Source: Zooshikella sp050749885
Lineage (GTDB): Bacteria > Pseudomonadota > Gammaproteobacteria > Pseudomonadales > Zooshikellaceae
DNA: 64,000 nt
Direction: 5' to 3'
Assembly (NCBI RefSeq): GCF_050749885.1
Contig: NZ_JBOIUB010000002.1
Coordinates: 496,001-560,000, forward strand
Each line of letters starts with the position of its first letter. Position 1 is the first letter of the stretch. Shown here one piece after another: positions 26,173 to 34,214 of this stretch. The translations under genes were made by a program, and so were the position numbers. The notes below the pieces were generated by a model that searched no databases, was not told the origin of the DNA, and saw nothing but the letters and a program-made list of their open reading frames with translations.

Positions 26173-26201
26173 ATGATCTACTGAAAGGATGATTTTGTCA
26201 A
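26173..26201 (-). promoter_or_regulatory. Promoter of tRNA-Leu
   Basis: Read on the minus strand, TTGACA (26201-26196) and GATCAT (26178-26173) are separated by 17 bases. Initiation would be about 7 bases before the mature tRNA 5' end. Confidence 0.6.
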
Positions 26202-26342
26202 TCCTGTTAATCGGCTTTAGCAAATCAGTCAAACCAAACCATCATTACCAACCAATTTAACTTAAACGATTTATCTGTTTAAGCTTGCTTAGCCGTGATG
26301 CTTGCTGCTTTGCTGGGCCGTTTCCCCTCAGCGACGAGGCGT

Positions 26343-26370
26343 ATTATACATATAAGTATTATATTGGCAA
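26343..26370 (-). promoter_or_regulatory. Second strong minus-strand promoter upstream of tRNA-Leu
   Basis: On the minus strand, TTGCCA (26370-26365) and a perfect TATAAT (26348-26343) are spaced by 16 bases, followed by a GC-rich ACGCCTCGTCGC start region. Initiation near 26336 would give a leader of about 177 bases before tRNA-Leu, with a CTTAAAC/GTTTAAG stem (26261-26267 with 26277-26283) inside it. It may be a second tRNA promoter or the start of an unlisted small RNA. The rest of 26160-26653 shows nothing else. Confidence 0.5.
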
Positions 26371-26653
26371 GACTTATGTCATACACTTATAAAAATGCTT
26401 AATAATGTTGTGGCAGTTGAAAGAAATAGACTGCAAGAGCAGCACATCCCGCTGGACAAACGATAAGCATCAAAACAAACTGAAAGCAGTATCAAGACAA
26501 TACCGGTGTACTCAACATATATCAGCAAAAGATACAACAAAACCGGTATATAGAGTGAAGCACATACCTATAACGGATTAATAGGGCCAGGCAATAAAGG
26601 AGTCATTGCTATGGCGTACAACTACACACCAACATCACTAAGGACAGTAAATT

Positions 26654-28003
26654 ATGCCAGAAACGAAACATAGTCCCACCCAACTTTCAGCTGACAACAC
26701 TAACTACAAAAAAATGTCTCCGCCATCACGTTATGATGTCGTCATTATTGGTGGTGGTGCCGCAGGTACAGCCTGTGCCAGCAGCTTACTAAAAAGAACA
26801 AAACAGCTACGCATTGTTATTGTTGAACCCAGCGAGCATCATTATTACCAACCTGGGTGGACATTAGTTGGGGCAGGGGTATTTACTCAAGCGCAAACCA
26901 TCCATAAAACTGCGGACTCTTTACCTAAACAGGTAACCTGGATTAAAGCAGAAGCCACAACCATTGATCCTTACCAGCATCTTGTTAGCCTCAACAATGA
27001 AGAGCGGTTAAGTTATCAAACACTCGTCGTCTGTCCTGGACTCAGCCTGAATTGGCAGGCTATCAAAGGCTTACCAGAAGCACTTGGACAACAGGGAGTT
27101 ACCTCCAATTATCACTTGGATTTTGCACCTTATACCTGGCAGCAAGTAAAGCGATTGACGAAAGGTAGAGCCATTTTTACGCAACCAGCCATGCCCATAA
27201 AATGTGCAGGTGCACCACAAAAGGCAGTTTATTTATCATGTGATTACTGGCGACAACAACAGCAATTAGCCCAAATCGACGTTGATTTTCATTTAGCAGG
27301 AGCCGCCTTATTTGGTGTGTCAACATTTGTACCCGCTCTACAAAGCTATATTGAGCGCTACGGGGTTAATCTACACTACAATTCAAACCTGATAGAAGTT
27401 GACGTAAATACTCAAACAGCTTATTTCTCCCAAACTACAGCAGATGATCAAACAGAAACCATTGGCAAACCATTTGATTTACTCCATGTTGTTCCTCCCC
27501 AACAGGCACCTGCATTTATTCGTAACAGCCCACTCAGTAATGCGGCAGGTTGGGTCGATGTTGATCCTTATACACTAAGACATAACCAGTTTGATGATAT
27601 CTTCAGTCTAGGAGATGCCGCTTCAACCAGTAATGCCAAAACAGCCGCCGCAATCCGTAAACAAGCGCCTGTGGTTGCAGAAAACCTATTAGCATTTTTA
27701 AAAGGTCACTCACTTACAGCCTGCTACGATGGCTATGGTGCTTGTCCACTCACTGTTGAGCGCGGAAAAGTGATTCTTGCGGAGTTCGGTTATGATGGAA
27801 AACTACTGCCCACGCTACCACTCAACCCAACGATTCCAAGACGTAGCTATTGGCAGTTGAAAACCCATGGTCTGCCCTTTATGTACTGGAAAATGCTATT
27901 AAAAGGTCATGAGTGGCTGGCAAAGCCTAAACAGCGCCCAGTAGAGGCTGTTCCCAAACCTCAAGCGCAACCTTCCACACCAAGTCACTCAAACAAACCA
28001 TAG
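26654..28003 (+). CDS. sqr: Sulfide:quinone oxidoreductase, type II-like
   Basis: This FAD-dependent, membrane-peripheral enzyme oxidises sulfide and passes electrons to quinone. The 449 residues have the dinucleotide-binding DVVIIGGGAAGTACA motif and HHYYQPGWTLVGAG, typical of the family. The two redox-active cysteines of type II enzymes are visible: C184 in PIKCAGAPQKAVYLS and C364 in GYGACPLTV. The KVILAEFGYDGKLLPT segment and amphipathic C-terminus also match. AAGGA lies 8-9 bases before the ATG; a Met at residue 21 is an alternative start. No persulfide dioxygenase or rhodanese gene is adjacent. Confidence 0.88.
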   Translation: MPETKHSPTQLSADNTNYKKMSPPSRYDVVIIGGGAAGTACASSLLKRTKQLRIVIVEPSEHHYYQPGWTLVGAGVFTQAQTIHKTADSLPKQVTWIKAEATTIDPYQHLVSLNNEERLSYQTLVVCPGLSLNWQAIKGLPEALGQQGVTSNYHLDFAPYTWQQVKRLTKGRAIFTQPAMPIKCAGAPQKAVYLSCDYWRQQQQLAQIDVDFHLAGAALFGVSTFVPALQSYIERYGVNLHYNSNLIEVDVNTQTAYFSQTTADDQTETIGKPFDLLHVVPPQQAPAFIRNSPLSNAAGWVDVDPYTLRHNQFDDIFSLGDAASTSNAKTAAAIRKQAPVVAENLLAFLKGHSLTACYDGYGACPLTVERGKVILAEFGYDGKLLPTLPLNPTIPRRSYWQLKTHGLPFMYWKMLLKGHEWLAKPKQRPVEAVPKPQAQPSTPSHSNKP

Positions 28004-28026
28004 TCTTAATGTTAAAGCGTTAAAAT

Positions 28027-28068
28027 GCTTATACCCAGTTCTTAAGCCTGTTGAGCTGGGTCATAAGC
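28027..28068 (+). terminator. Terminator after sqr
   Basis: GCTTATACCCAG (28027-28038) pairs with CTGGGTCATAAGC (28056-28068) with a single bulge, followed within ten bases by an AAATTTTTATG tract. The stem is 12 bp with a 17-base loop. Confidence 0.65.
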
Positions 28069-28355
28069 TTAGGTAAATTTTTATGTATTCACTTAAAATA
28101 TCAGCATGATTTCTTAAAATAGACGTCAGTTTTTGTTATTTTTGATCCCTATTAAAAATTATCAGATTCATGCACAACTCTATTAATTATCTATAAAGTG
28201 TTGCTTTCAAACTAAAGAAAAATGCCAAAATCAGTGATATTTAAAAAAGAACGCACAAATCACCCTGTATACTAGCCTCAAATTTAATGAAACCATGATG
28301 ATCAATTTTTATTCATCAGGCAGACCTGCAAGTAACTACTGAGTAAGGAATATTC
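28069..28355. other. AT-rich intergenic region upstream of the algA-type gene
   Basis: No open frame is supportable. A possible -10 element TATACT (28268-28273) has only a poor -35. AAGGA just before the ATG serves translation of the downstream gene. Confidence 0.5.
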
Positions 28356-29771
28356 ATGCTGATTCCCGTAATTTTATCTGGCGGAACAGGATCAAGACTT
28401 TGGCCGTTATCTCGGGAGCTTTACCCTAAGCAACTTTTAAACCTCGTCAATCAGGATACCAGTCTCCTGCAGGATACTGTCCTAAGACTACCCACAACAC
28501 CTGATTTACAGGCGCCTATTGTCGTATGTAATGAAGCTCATCGTTTTATGGTTGCGGAACAACTGCATGCTATCAATAAACCTGCAACCCGTATTCTGCT
28601 GGAACCCGTTGGCCGTAATACTGCACCCGCTATCGCCATTGCGGCTTGGCAGGCTATGGCCATAGATGCCGAAGCCGTCCTGCTGGTGCTTCCTGCAGAC
28701 CATACCATTGCCAATTTGACCAACTTCCACCAAATAATCGATCGGGGCCAAAAACAGGCTCAAGCGGGTAAACTGGTCACATTTGGCATTGTCCCTGACT
28801 ACCCTGAAACAGGTTACGGTTATATCGATGCTGGTGAAGAACTCAGTGCCGGAGTTCGTCATATTTCTCAGTTCGTCGAAAAACCAAATGCAGAGACTGC
28901 CAAGCAATACACCCAGTCAGGACACCACTTCTGGAACAGTGGTATGTTCATGTTTAGAGCTGATCGTTATTTACAGGAACTAAAACAATTTGCCCCCCTG
29001 ATTCATCAAGCTACCCAACAAGCTTTTGAGCAGGCTGTTGTAGATCTAGACTTTGTCCGTTTAGACAACGCAGCCTTTGCTACCAGCCCTGAAGATTCTA
29101 TTGACTACGCGGTAATGGAGCATACCCAGTCAAGTGTCGTTATTCCCGCAGACTTAGGTTGGAGTGATGTAGGTTCCTGGACAGCACTCGCCGATCTCAC
29201 CCCCCCAGACGCTCATGGTAATGTTCAACGAGGTGATGTGCTTGTGGAAAGTACTCGTGACTGTTACATTCGCGCCGAACATCGACTCGTCACCACCGTT
29301 GGCGTATCCAACCTGGTCATTGTGGAAACCAAAGATGCCGTGCTTGTTGCTGATAAAGATCAGGTGCAATCCGTAAAACAGCTGGTTAATCAGCTCGCGG
29401 CACAAGAGCGCACTGAATATCAACTTCATAAACAGGTTTATCGTCCTTGGGGATGCTATGAAGGCATTGATGAAGAAGACCGTTTTCAAGTGAAGCGGAT
29501 AACTGTTAAGCCAGGTGCTAGTCTATCTTTACAAAAGCACTTTCATCGTGCCGAGCACTGGATCGTTGTCAAAGGCACCGCCAAGGTAACCTGTGGTGAA
29601 AACACGTTTCTTGTTACAGAAAATGAGTCGACTTATATTCCGCTTGGCGAAAAACATCGTCTTGAAAACCCAGGCAAAATACCGCTAGAGCTAATCGAAG
29701 TACAGTCAGGCAGTTATTTAGGAGAGGATGATATTGTCAGGTTTGATGATGTTTATGGCCGAAGTAATTAG
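28356..29771 (+). CDS. algA: Mannose-1-phosphate guanylyltransferase/mannose-6-phosphate isomerase
   Basis: This bifunctional cytoplasmic enzyme makes GDP-mannose. The N-terminal nucleotidyltransferase has PVILSGGTGSRLWPLSRELY followed by PKQLL; the substrate loop FVEKPNAETA and the NSGMFMFRAD segment follow. The C-terminal cupin isomerase domain (about 350-471) carries HFHRAEHWIVVKGTAKVTCG and ENESTYIPLGEKHRLENPG. Full length (471 aa) matches AlgA/ManC/CpsB. No other alginate genes are present, so its GDP-mannose may serve another exopolysaccharide or LPS. It is 75 bases upstream of galU in the same direction, pointing to a sugar-nucleotide unit. Confidence 0.95.
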   Translation: MLIPVILSGGTGSRLWPLSRELYPKQLLNLVNQDTSLLQDTVLRLPTTPDLQAPIVVCNEAHRFMVAEQLHAINKPATRILLEPVGRNTAPAIAIAAWQAMAIDAEAVLLVLPADHTIANLTNFHQIIDRGQKQAQAGKLVTFGIVPDYPETGYGYIDAGEELSAGVRHISQFVEKPNAETAKQYTQSGHHFWNSGMFMFRADRYLQELKQFAPLIHQATQQAFEQAVVDLDFVRLDNAAFATSPEDSIDYAVMEHTQSSVVIPADLGWSDVGSWTALADLTPPDAHGNVQRGDVLVESTRDCYIRAEHRLVTTVGVSNLVIVETKDAVLVADKDQVQSVKQLVNQLAAQERTEYQLHKQVYRPWGCYEGIDEEDRFQVKRITVKPGASLSLQKHFHRAEHWIVVKGTAKVTCGENTFLVTENESTYIPLGEKHRLENPGKIPLELIEVQSGSYLGEDDIVRFDDVYGRSN

Positions 29772-29846
29772 CAATAAGTCATTCATACACACAAAGCAAA
29801 GTGCTTATTTATTAAGCAACTGACAAAGTTAAGGTATTTTTTACGA

Positions 29847-30674
29847 ATGATTAAAAAATGTTTATTTCCCGCGGCTGGGTATGGAACTCGGTTTTTGCCT
29901 GCAACCAAGTCAATGCCTAAGGAAATGATGCCAATCGTCAATAAGCCCCTTATTGAATACGGTGTTGAAGAAGCACTTGAGGCTGGACTCAATGAAATAT
30001 GTATTGTGACAGGGCGGGGAAAACGCGCACTGGCCGACCACTTTGATACCAACTATGAACTTGAGCATCAGATAAAGGGCACAAGTAAAGAAGAAACCCT
30101 CAAAGACATTCGTCACCTCATTGAAAGCTGTACCTTTTCATACACCCGCCAACGCGAAATGAAAGGGCTAGGGCATGCTATTTTAACAGGGAGAACATTA
30201 ATTGGTGACGAGGCTTTTGCGGTGGTTCTCGCAGATGACCTGTGTATTCACCCTGATGATGGTGTTCTGGCCCAAATGGTTAGGCTGTATAACCAATTCC
30301 GTTGCAGCATAGTGGCAATACAAGAAGTACCGAAGGACCAGACCCATAAATATGGCGTCATTGCGGGTGATATTATTCGCGAAGATTTGTTTCGTATCAC
30401 TGACATGGTTGAAAAACCAAAACCTGAGAGTGCTCCGAGCAATTTAGCCATCATTGGCCGCTATATATTAACACCCGATATTTTTGAGATTATCCGTAAC
30501 ACGCCTCCAGGTAAAAATGGTGAGGTACAAATTACGGATGCGCTGTTATCTCAAGCCAAGAATGGGTGTGTATTAGGCTATAAATTTAAGGGAAAAAGAT
30601 TTGACTGCGGCAGCATAGAAGGTTACATCGAAGCGACAAATTACTGCTATGATAATTTATACTTGAAAAAATAA
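29847..30674 (+). CDS. galU: UTP--glucose-1-phosphate uridylyltransferase
   Basis: GalU forms UDP-glucose for LPS, exopolysaccharide and osmoregulated glucans. The 275 residues begin with CLFPAAGYGTRFLPATKSMP, with KEMMPIVNKPLIEYGVEEA next, the signature of bacterial UDP-glucose pyrophosphorylases. VVLADDLCIHPDDGVLAQM and DMVEKPKPESAPSNLAIIGR supply the metal and sugar sites. An AAGG lies upstream of the ATG. Together with the preceding algA-type gene it supplies activated sugars. Confidence 0.96.
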   Translation: MIKKCLFPAAGYGTRFLPATKSMPKEMMPIVNKPLIEYGVEEALEAGLNEICIVTGRGKRALADHFDTNYELEHQIKGTSKEETLKDIRHLIESCTFSYTRQREMKGLGHAILTGRTLIGDEAFAVVLADDLCIHPDDGVLAQMVRLYNQFRCSIVAIQEVPKDQTHKYGVIAGDIIREDLFRITDMVEKPKPESAPSNLAIIGRYILTPDIFEIIRNTPPGKNGEVQITDALLSQAKNGCVLGYKFKGKRFDCGSIEGYIEATNYCYDNLYLKK

Positions 30675-30688
30675 TGCAATAATCGCCT

Positions 30689-30717
30689 ATGCCAGGTCGA
30701 GCAAATTGACCTGGCAT
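30689..30717 (+). terminator. Hairpin after galU
   Basis: ATGCCAGGTC (30689-30698) and GACCTGGCAT (30708-30717) form a perfect 10-bp stem with a 9-base loop. No T-run follows. It argues against translation starting at 30716 for the next gene. Confidence 0.55.
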
Positions 30718-30745
30718 GAAGCAGGTAAACATCACGAGGTGCATA

Positions 30746-31009
30746 ATGGATCTTCATTATATTAACCGCTTACTCAAGCTGATTCATGACCAACCCGCAC
30801 CCTTTGTTGAGTACGACTTTCTACGTAATGAAATTGCCAACTCTGATCATTACAGCCTGGAAGAAGGTGAGCAGTTAACCAAATACTTATTTCTACTCGA
30901 AGATGACAACTTGGTTGAGCTTGACATGACAGATGATCGCATCATTACCCATATTCGCCTGACAGCAGATGGTTGGCGACGTCTGGAAAAAGTGCCTCAA
31001 GCCACCTGA
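30746..31009 (+). CDS. Small winged-helix-like protein (DUF2513-like)
   Basis: This 87-residue protein begins MDLHYINRLLKLIHDQPAPF and ends with HIRLTADGWRRLEKV, the pattern of small DUF2513-like winged-helix proteins, including the LTxxGxxxL hairpin at the end. The ATG at 30746 has CGAGGTG upstream. An in-frame start 10 codons earlier falls in a hairpin and is rejected. A regulatory or phage-derived origin is possible. No partner is evident. Confidence 0.65.
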   Translation: MDLHYINRLLKLIHDQPAPFVEYDFLRNEIANSDHYSLEEGEQLTKYLFLLEDDNLVELDMTDDRIITHIRLTADGWRRLEKVPQAT

Positions 31010-31086
31010 TACCTGTAGACGAGACAGCCTGATTATATACATCTCATTGCTCTAGCACTTACGCTTTACCCCCAGGAACCAGAAAC

Positions 31087-33561
31087 ATGCATAGTGAAGC
31101 TGGTGTTCTGATTTTAATATTTGTCAGTCTTGCGCTAATCATTGGAGCAAGTGTTAGAAGCCTTGTAAAAAGTATCCAACTGCCTTATACCGTTTGTTTA
31201 TTGACCATTGGTTTATGCCTTGGGTATTTACAGCGTACTGGCATTATTGAGCAATATACACCACTCCTCGATGATACGCTGGCCCTCGTTGCAGGTGTTG
31301 ATCCCCATCTTGTCTTATTTTTATTTTTACCCACGCTGGTATTTGAAAGTGCATTTTCATTAGAAGTCCACTTATTTCGCCGTATATTTGCCCAAATTGC
31401 GCTATTAGCAGTACCTGGATTGATTATTGCCACCACTCTGACAGCCAGTTTGGCAAAGTGGATATTTCCCTGGGATTGGAGCTGGGCACTTTGTTTAATG
31501 TTTGGGGCATTGATCAGCGCTACAGACCCCGTAGCAGTAGTCGCGCTATTAAAAGAAGTCAGCTCCCGTAAACGATTGGAAACACTACTTGAAGGTGAGT
31601 CACTGTTAAATGATGGCACTGCAATCGTATTGTTTACCCTGTTTTACGGTTGGGTCATCAGTACACAAGCCAGTCAGCAAATCAGTTTATTAAACCTCAC
31701 CACGAATTTTACCTGGGTTGTTGTCGCAGGGTTACTGGTAGGCGTGGTGGCTGGTGGTTTAATTATGCTCTGGATTGGCAAAGTCTTTAATGACCCACTT
31801 ATTGAGATTACCTTATCCATTGCTACGGCTTATCTAACCTATTACATAGCGGAAAGCCTTCATGTTTCTGGCATCGTGGCGGTCGTTGCCCTGGCACTTA
31901 TGTTTGCTGGAATAGGGCGCACACGTATTTCACCAGAAGTAGGGGAGTTTTTACATAACTTCTGGGGCATGATGGCTCATATGGCCAATACCCTGATATT
32001 TTTACTTGTAGGTGTCCTTATCGCTAGCCGAGTGCACTGGGACAACCCAGAGTCATGGGTTACGTTAGGTATTCTCTATATTGGTATTCAAATTATTCGT
32101 ACCTTCTCTATTTTTACCCTTATCCCTTTACTAAAAAAGTTCAGTGGTGGAATAACCCGTGAAAAAGCAATCGTCCTAACCTGGGGAGGTTTACGTGGAG
32201 CCGTTTCATTAGCTTTAGCTCTGATCGTCGCTCAGGAAAATTTATTACCAAAAGAAGTAGGGGACCAGGTACTGTTTTTATGTGCAGGTATTGTGGTCTT
32301 AAGCATTGTGATTAATGGCTCTACCATGAGCTGGGTACTCGCTCGCTTGCACCTCAACCAGCTTCCCGCCGCTAAACAAGCCACGGTTGACAAAGCCAAA
32401 CGGTTAATCACTGAAGACTTACTAAAGTTACTCCCAAAACTGATGGGCAATAGTTTTTTAAAGGGCGCAGATTGGGATGAAGTCAAACATAATACGGGGC
32501 TGCTCAGACCCATAGAAGTTAAAGACAGTGAACCGACCCAAATATCCTCACAAGAACTCACCATTGCCTTTCGTCGTCGCTTACTGGAGACTGAACGCCA
32601 ACATTACTGGTTACAGTTTGAGCAAGGGACACTTGGTAAACAGTCCACGAATAAGCTGGTGGAAGCGGTTGAGCATGCCCTGGATGGTGAGCCTAAGATT
32701 GCACCACGGGAAACCTTATATCGGTACTGGCAAACCCCACCCTTATTACATCTATTGCGCAACATAAGAGGCATCAAAAAAATCGCTGTATCATTAAGCT
32801 TTTCAAGGATAACCCTTGGCTACGAAATAGCACGGGGTTTTATTCAAGCTCAAGATCACTTAGAAAGCTACATTCCCTCATTAGCACCCAATGAAGAAGA
32901 AGCTGTCGCAGTTAAACAGCTCATCGCCCAAAATAAACAGAAGACCCAAGAGTACCTTGAGCAATTACGTAACACCTTCCCTGATCTCGTACACACCCTT
33001 GAAACCCACTCAGCTATTCGTACATTACTTAATCGTGAACGAACAGTGGTCAAACAGTTACTTAACCAAGCCGTATTAGATAAGCCTGAAGCCAAACGCT
33101 TAGTACAATATATTGAACAACGTATGGCTCGACTCCAACGCGTAGCCACATTCGCCAAACCAACATCACCTGAAGAGCTACTAAGCCAACTAAGCTGGTG
33201 TAAAAATTTATCTGAAGAAACACAACAGCAGCTCGTCAAAATCATCGAAAACACACTTTTCAGCAGTGGGGAATGGGTCATCCATCAAGGTAAACCCTTT
33301 TATGGTTTGGGAATCATCGCTAAAGGTTCAATTGAAGCTTACGAATACCACTTGGGTAAAAAATTTAGAAAAACCCTTGGTCCTGGCGAACTGGTTGGCT
33401 CATTATCCTTACTCAGTGGCGTCAGCCCAGGGGATTATCAAGCGATGAGCTTAGTGAATATGCTGTGGCTACCTGGTGAAAGACTAAAACAGTTGATGGC
33501 TAAAGATAGTGCGCTCGCCGAAGCCATTGGTGAACTATTACAACCAGAATACATCGCATAA
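31087..33561 (+). CDS. Cation/proton antiporter (NhaP/CPA1 type) with C-terminal cNMP-binding-like domain
   Basis: This 824-residue inner-membrane protein has about 12 transmembrane helices in residues 1-420 and the CPA1 transport site D147 in SATDPVAVVALL, plus EGESLLNDG after it. A long helical cytoplasmic part (about 430-690) leads to a CRP-like beta-roll near the end (EWVIHQGKPFYGLGIIAKGS ... GPGELVGSLSLLSG). The phosphate-binding cassette lacks the usual PRSAT arginine, so nucleotide binding is doubtful. The plan resembles plant SOS1. It exchanges Na+ or K+ for protons. Confidence 0.9.
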   Translation: MHSEAGVLILIFVSLALIIGASVRSLVKSIQLPYTVCLLTIGLCLGYLQRTGIIEQYTPLLDDTLALVAGVDPHLVLFLFLPTLVFESAFSLEVHLFRRIFAQIALLAVPGLIIATTLTASLAKWIFPWDWSWALCLMFGALISATDPVAVVALLKEVSSRKRLETLLEGESLLNDGTAIVLFTLFYGWVISTQASQQISLLNLTTNFTWVVVAGLLVGVVAGGLIMLWIGKVFNDPLIEITLSIATAYLTYYIAESLHVSGIVAVVALALMFAGIGRTRISPEVGEFLHNFWGMMAHMANTLIFLLVGVLIASRVHWDNPESWVTLGILYIGIQIIRTFSIFTLIPLLKKFSGGITREKAIVLTWGGLRGAVSLALALIVAQENLLPKEVGDQVLFLCAGIVVLSIVINGSTMSWVLARLHLNQLPAAKQATVDKAKRLITEDLLKLLPKLMGNSFLKGADWDEVKHNTGLLRPIEVKDSEPTQISSQELTIAFRRRLLETERQHYWLQFEQGTLGKQSTNKLVEAVEHALDGEPKIAPRETLYRYWQTPPLLHLLRNIRGIKKIAVSLSFSRITLGYEIARGFIQAQDHLESYIPSLAPNEEEAVAVKQLIAQNKQKTQEYLEQLRNTFPDLVHTLETHSAIRTLLNRERTVVKQLLNQAVLDKPEAKRLVQYIEQRMARLQRVATFAKPTSPEELLSQLSWCKNLSEETQQQLVKIIENTLFSSGEWVIHQGKPFYGLGIIAKGSIEAYEYHLGKKFRKTLGPGELVGSLSLLSGVSPGDYQAMSLVNMLWLPGERLKQLMAKDSALAEAIGELLQPEYIA

Positions 33562-33649
33562 AGTTTCTAGGCTTAAGAGACGAATAGTTCTTCAAGTGTT
33601 CTATGCTTAGCATTTATTCCAAAGGATTTTTAGTAGGGAGACAAACATC

Positions 33650-33937
33650 ATGCAAGAACCAAACTATGCTGTGATCGTATCATTGAAGAATCAGGACTTA
33701 GCACATTTTTCCTGGGAAGCACTGGAGAGTGAGCTATTAATGCTTTCCTTTAAGCCTATTAAAGTGCTTTCAGATTTCGCTCGAATTTATGGTTGTGCCG
33801 AAGCTGCACATGGTTGCCATGATTTCCTTATTAAGCTGGTTGATAACACGTTAGAAAAGTTCGGCGTCACTCGTCATTTATTTGAGTTAGATACAGTTCA
33901 TCCAAAAGGTGCTCGATATTTGGCTAATTTAAACTAA
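33650..33937 (+). CDS. Small hypothetical protein
   Basis: This 95-residue soluble protein has a good ribosome site (AGGGAG, 33635-33642 area) and typical codon use, so it is probably real. It starts MQEPNYAVIVSLKNQDLAHF and contains a Cys/His-bearing YGCAEAAHGCHDFL segment. I do not recognise the family. It stands alone between the antiporter and the 5'-nucleotidase gene. Confidence 0.65.
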   Translation: MQEPNYAVIVSLKNQDLAHFSWEALESELLMLSFKPIKVLSDFARIYGCAEAAHGCHDFLIKLVDNTLEKFGVTRHLFELDTVHPKGARYLANLN

Positions 33938-34160
33938 TGCAGGTGCTTGTAGGTTGGTGACATTAACCCCCTCCTTAGCTATTTACCCAACTTCGCATAA
34001 TGTATATTATGTTAAATTAGATATTATTTTGAGGAGATGTCCTTTCTTCTTTTTTAATCCATTGTTTTAATTAGATTTTCATTGAAAACTGTCTTATTAC
34101 GCGGTTTATGGTACTTGCAATTCAATCAATGCTGGGATGGTCTAACCTGTTTATGAAGAA

Positions 34161-34185
34161 AAAAGCGCTCAAAATGAGCGCTTTT
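34161..34185. terminator. Bidirectional terminator
   Basis: AAAAGCGCTC (34161-34170) and GAGCGCTTTT (34176-34185) form a 10-bp stem, with A-rich sequence before and T-rich sequence after it. It ends the minus-strand 5'-nucleotidase gene, whose stop is 30 bases away, and can also end transcripts of the small + gene. Confidence 0.85.
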
Positions 34186-34214
34186 TGTCTTTACTTTACA
34201 TTCTTGCAATGCAA

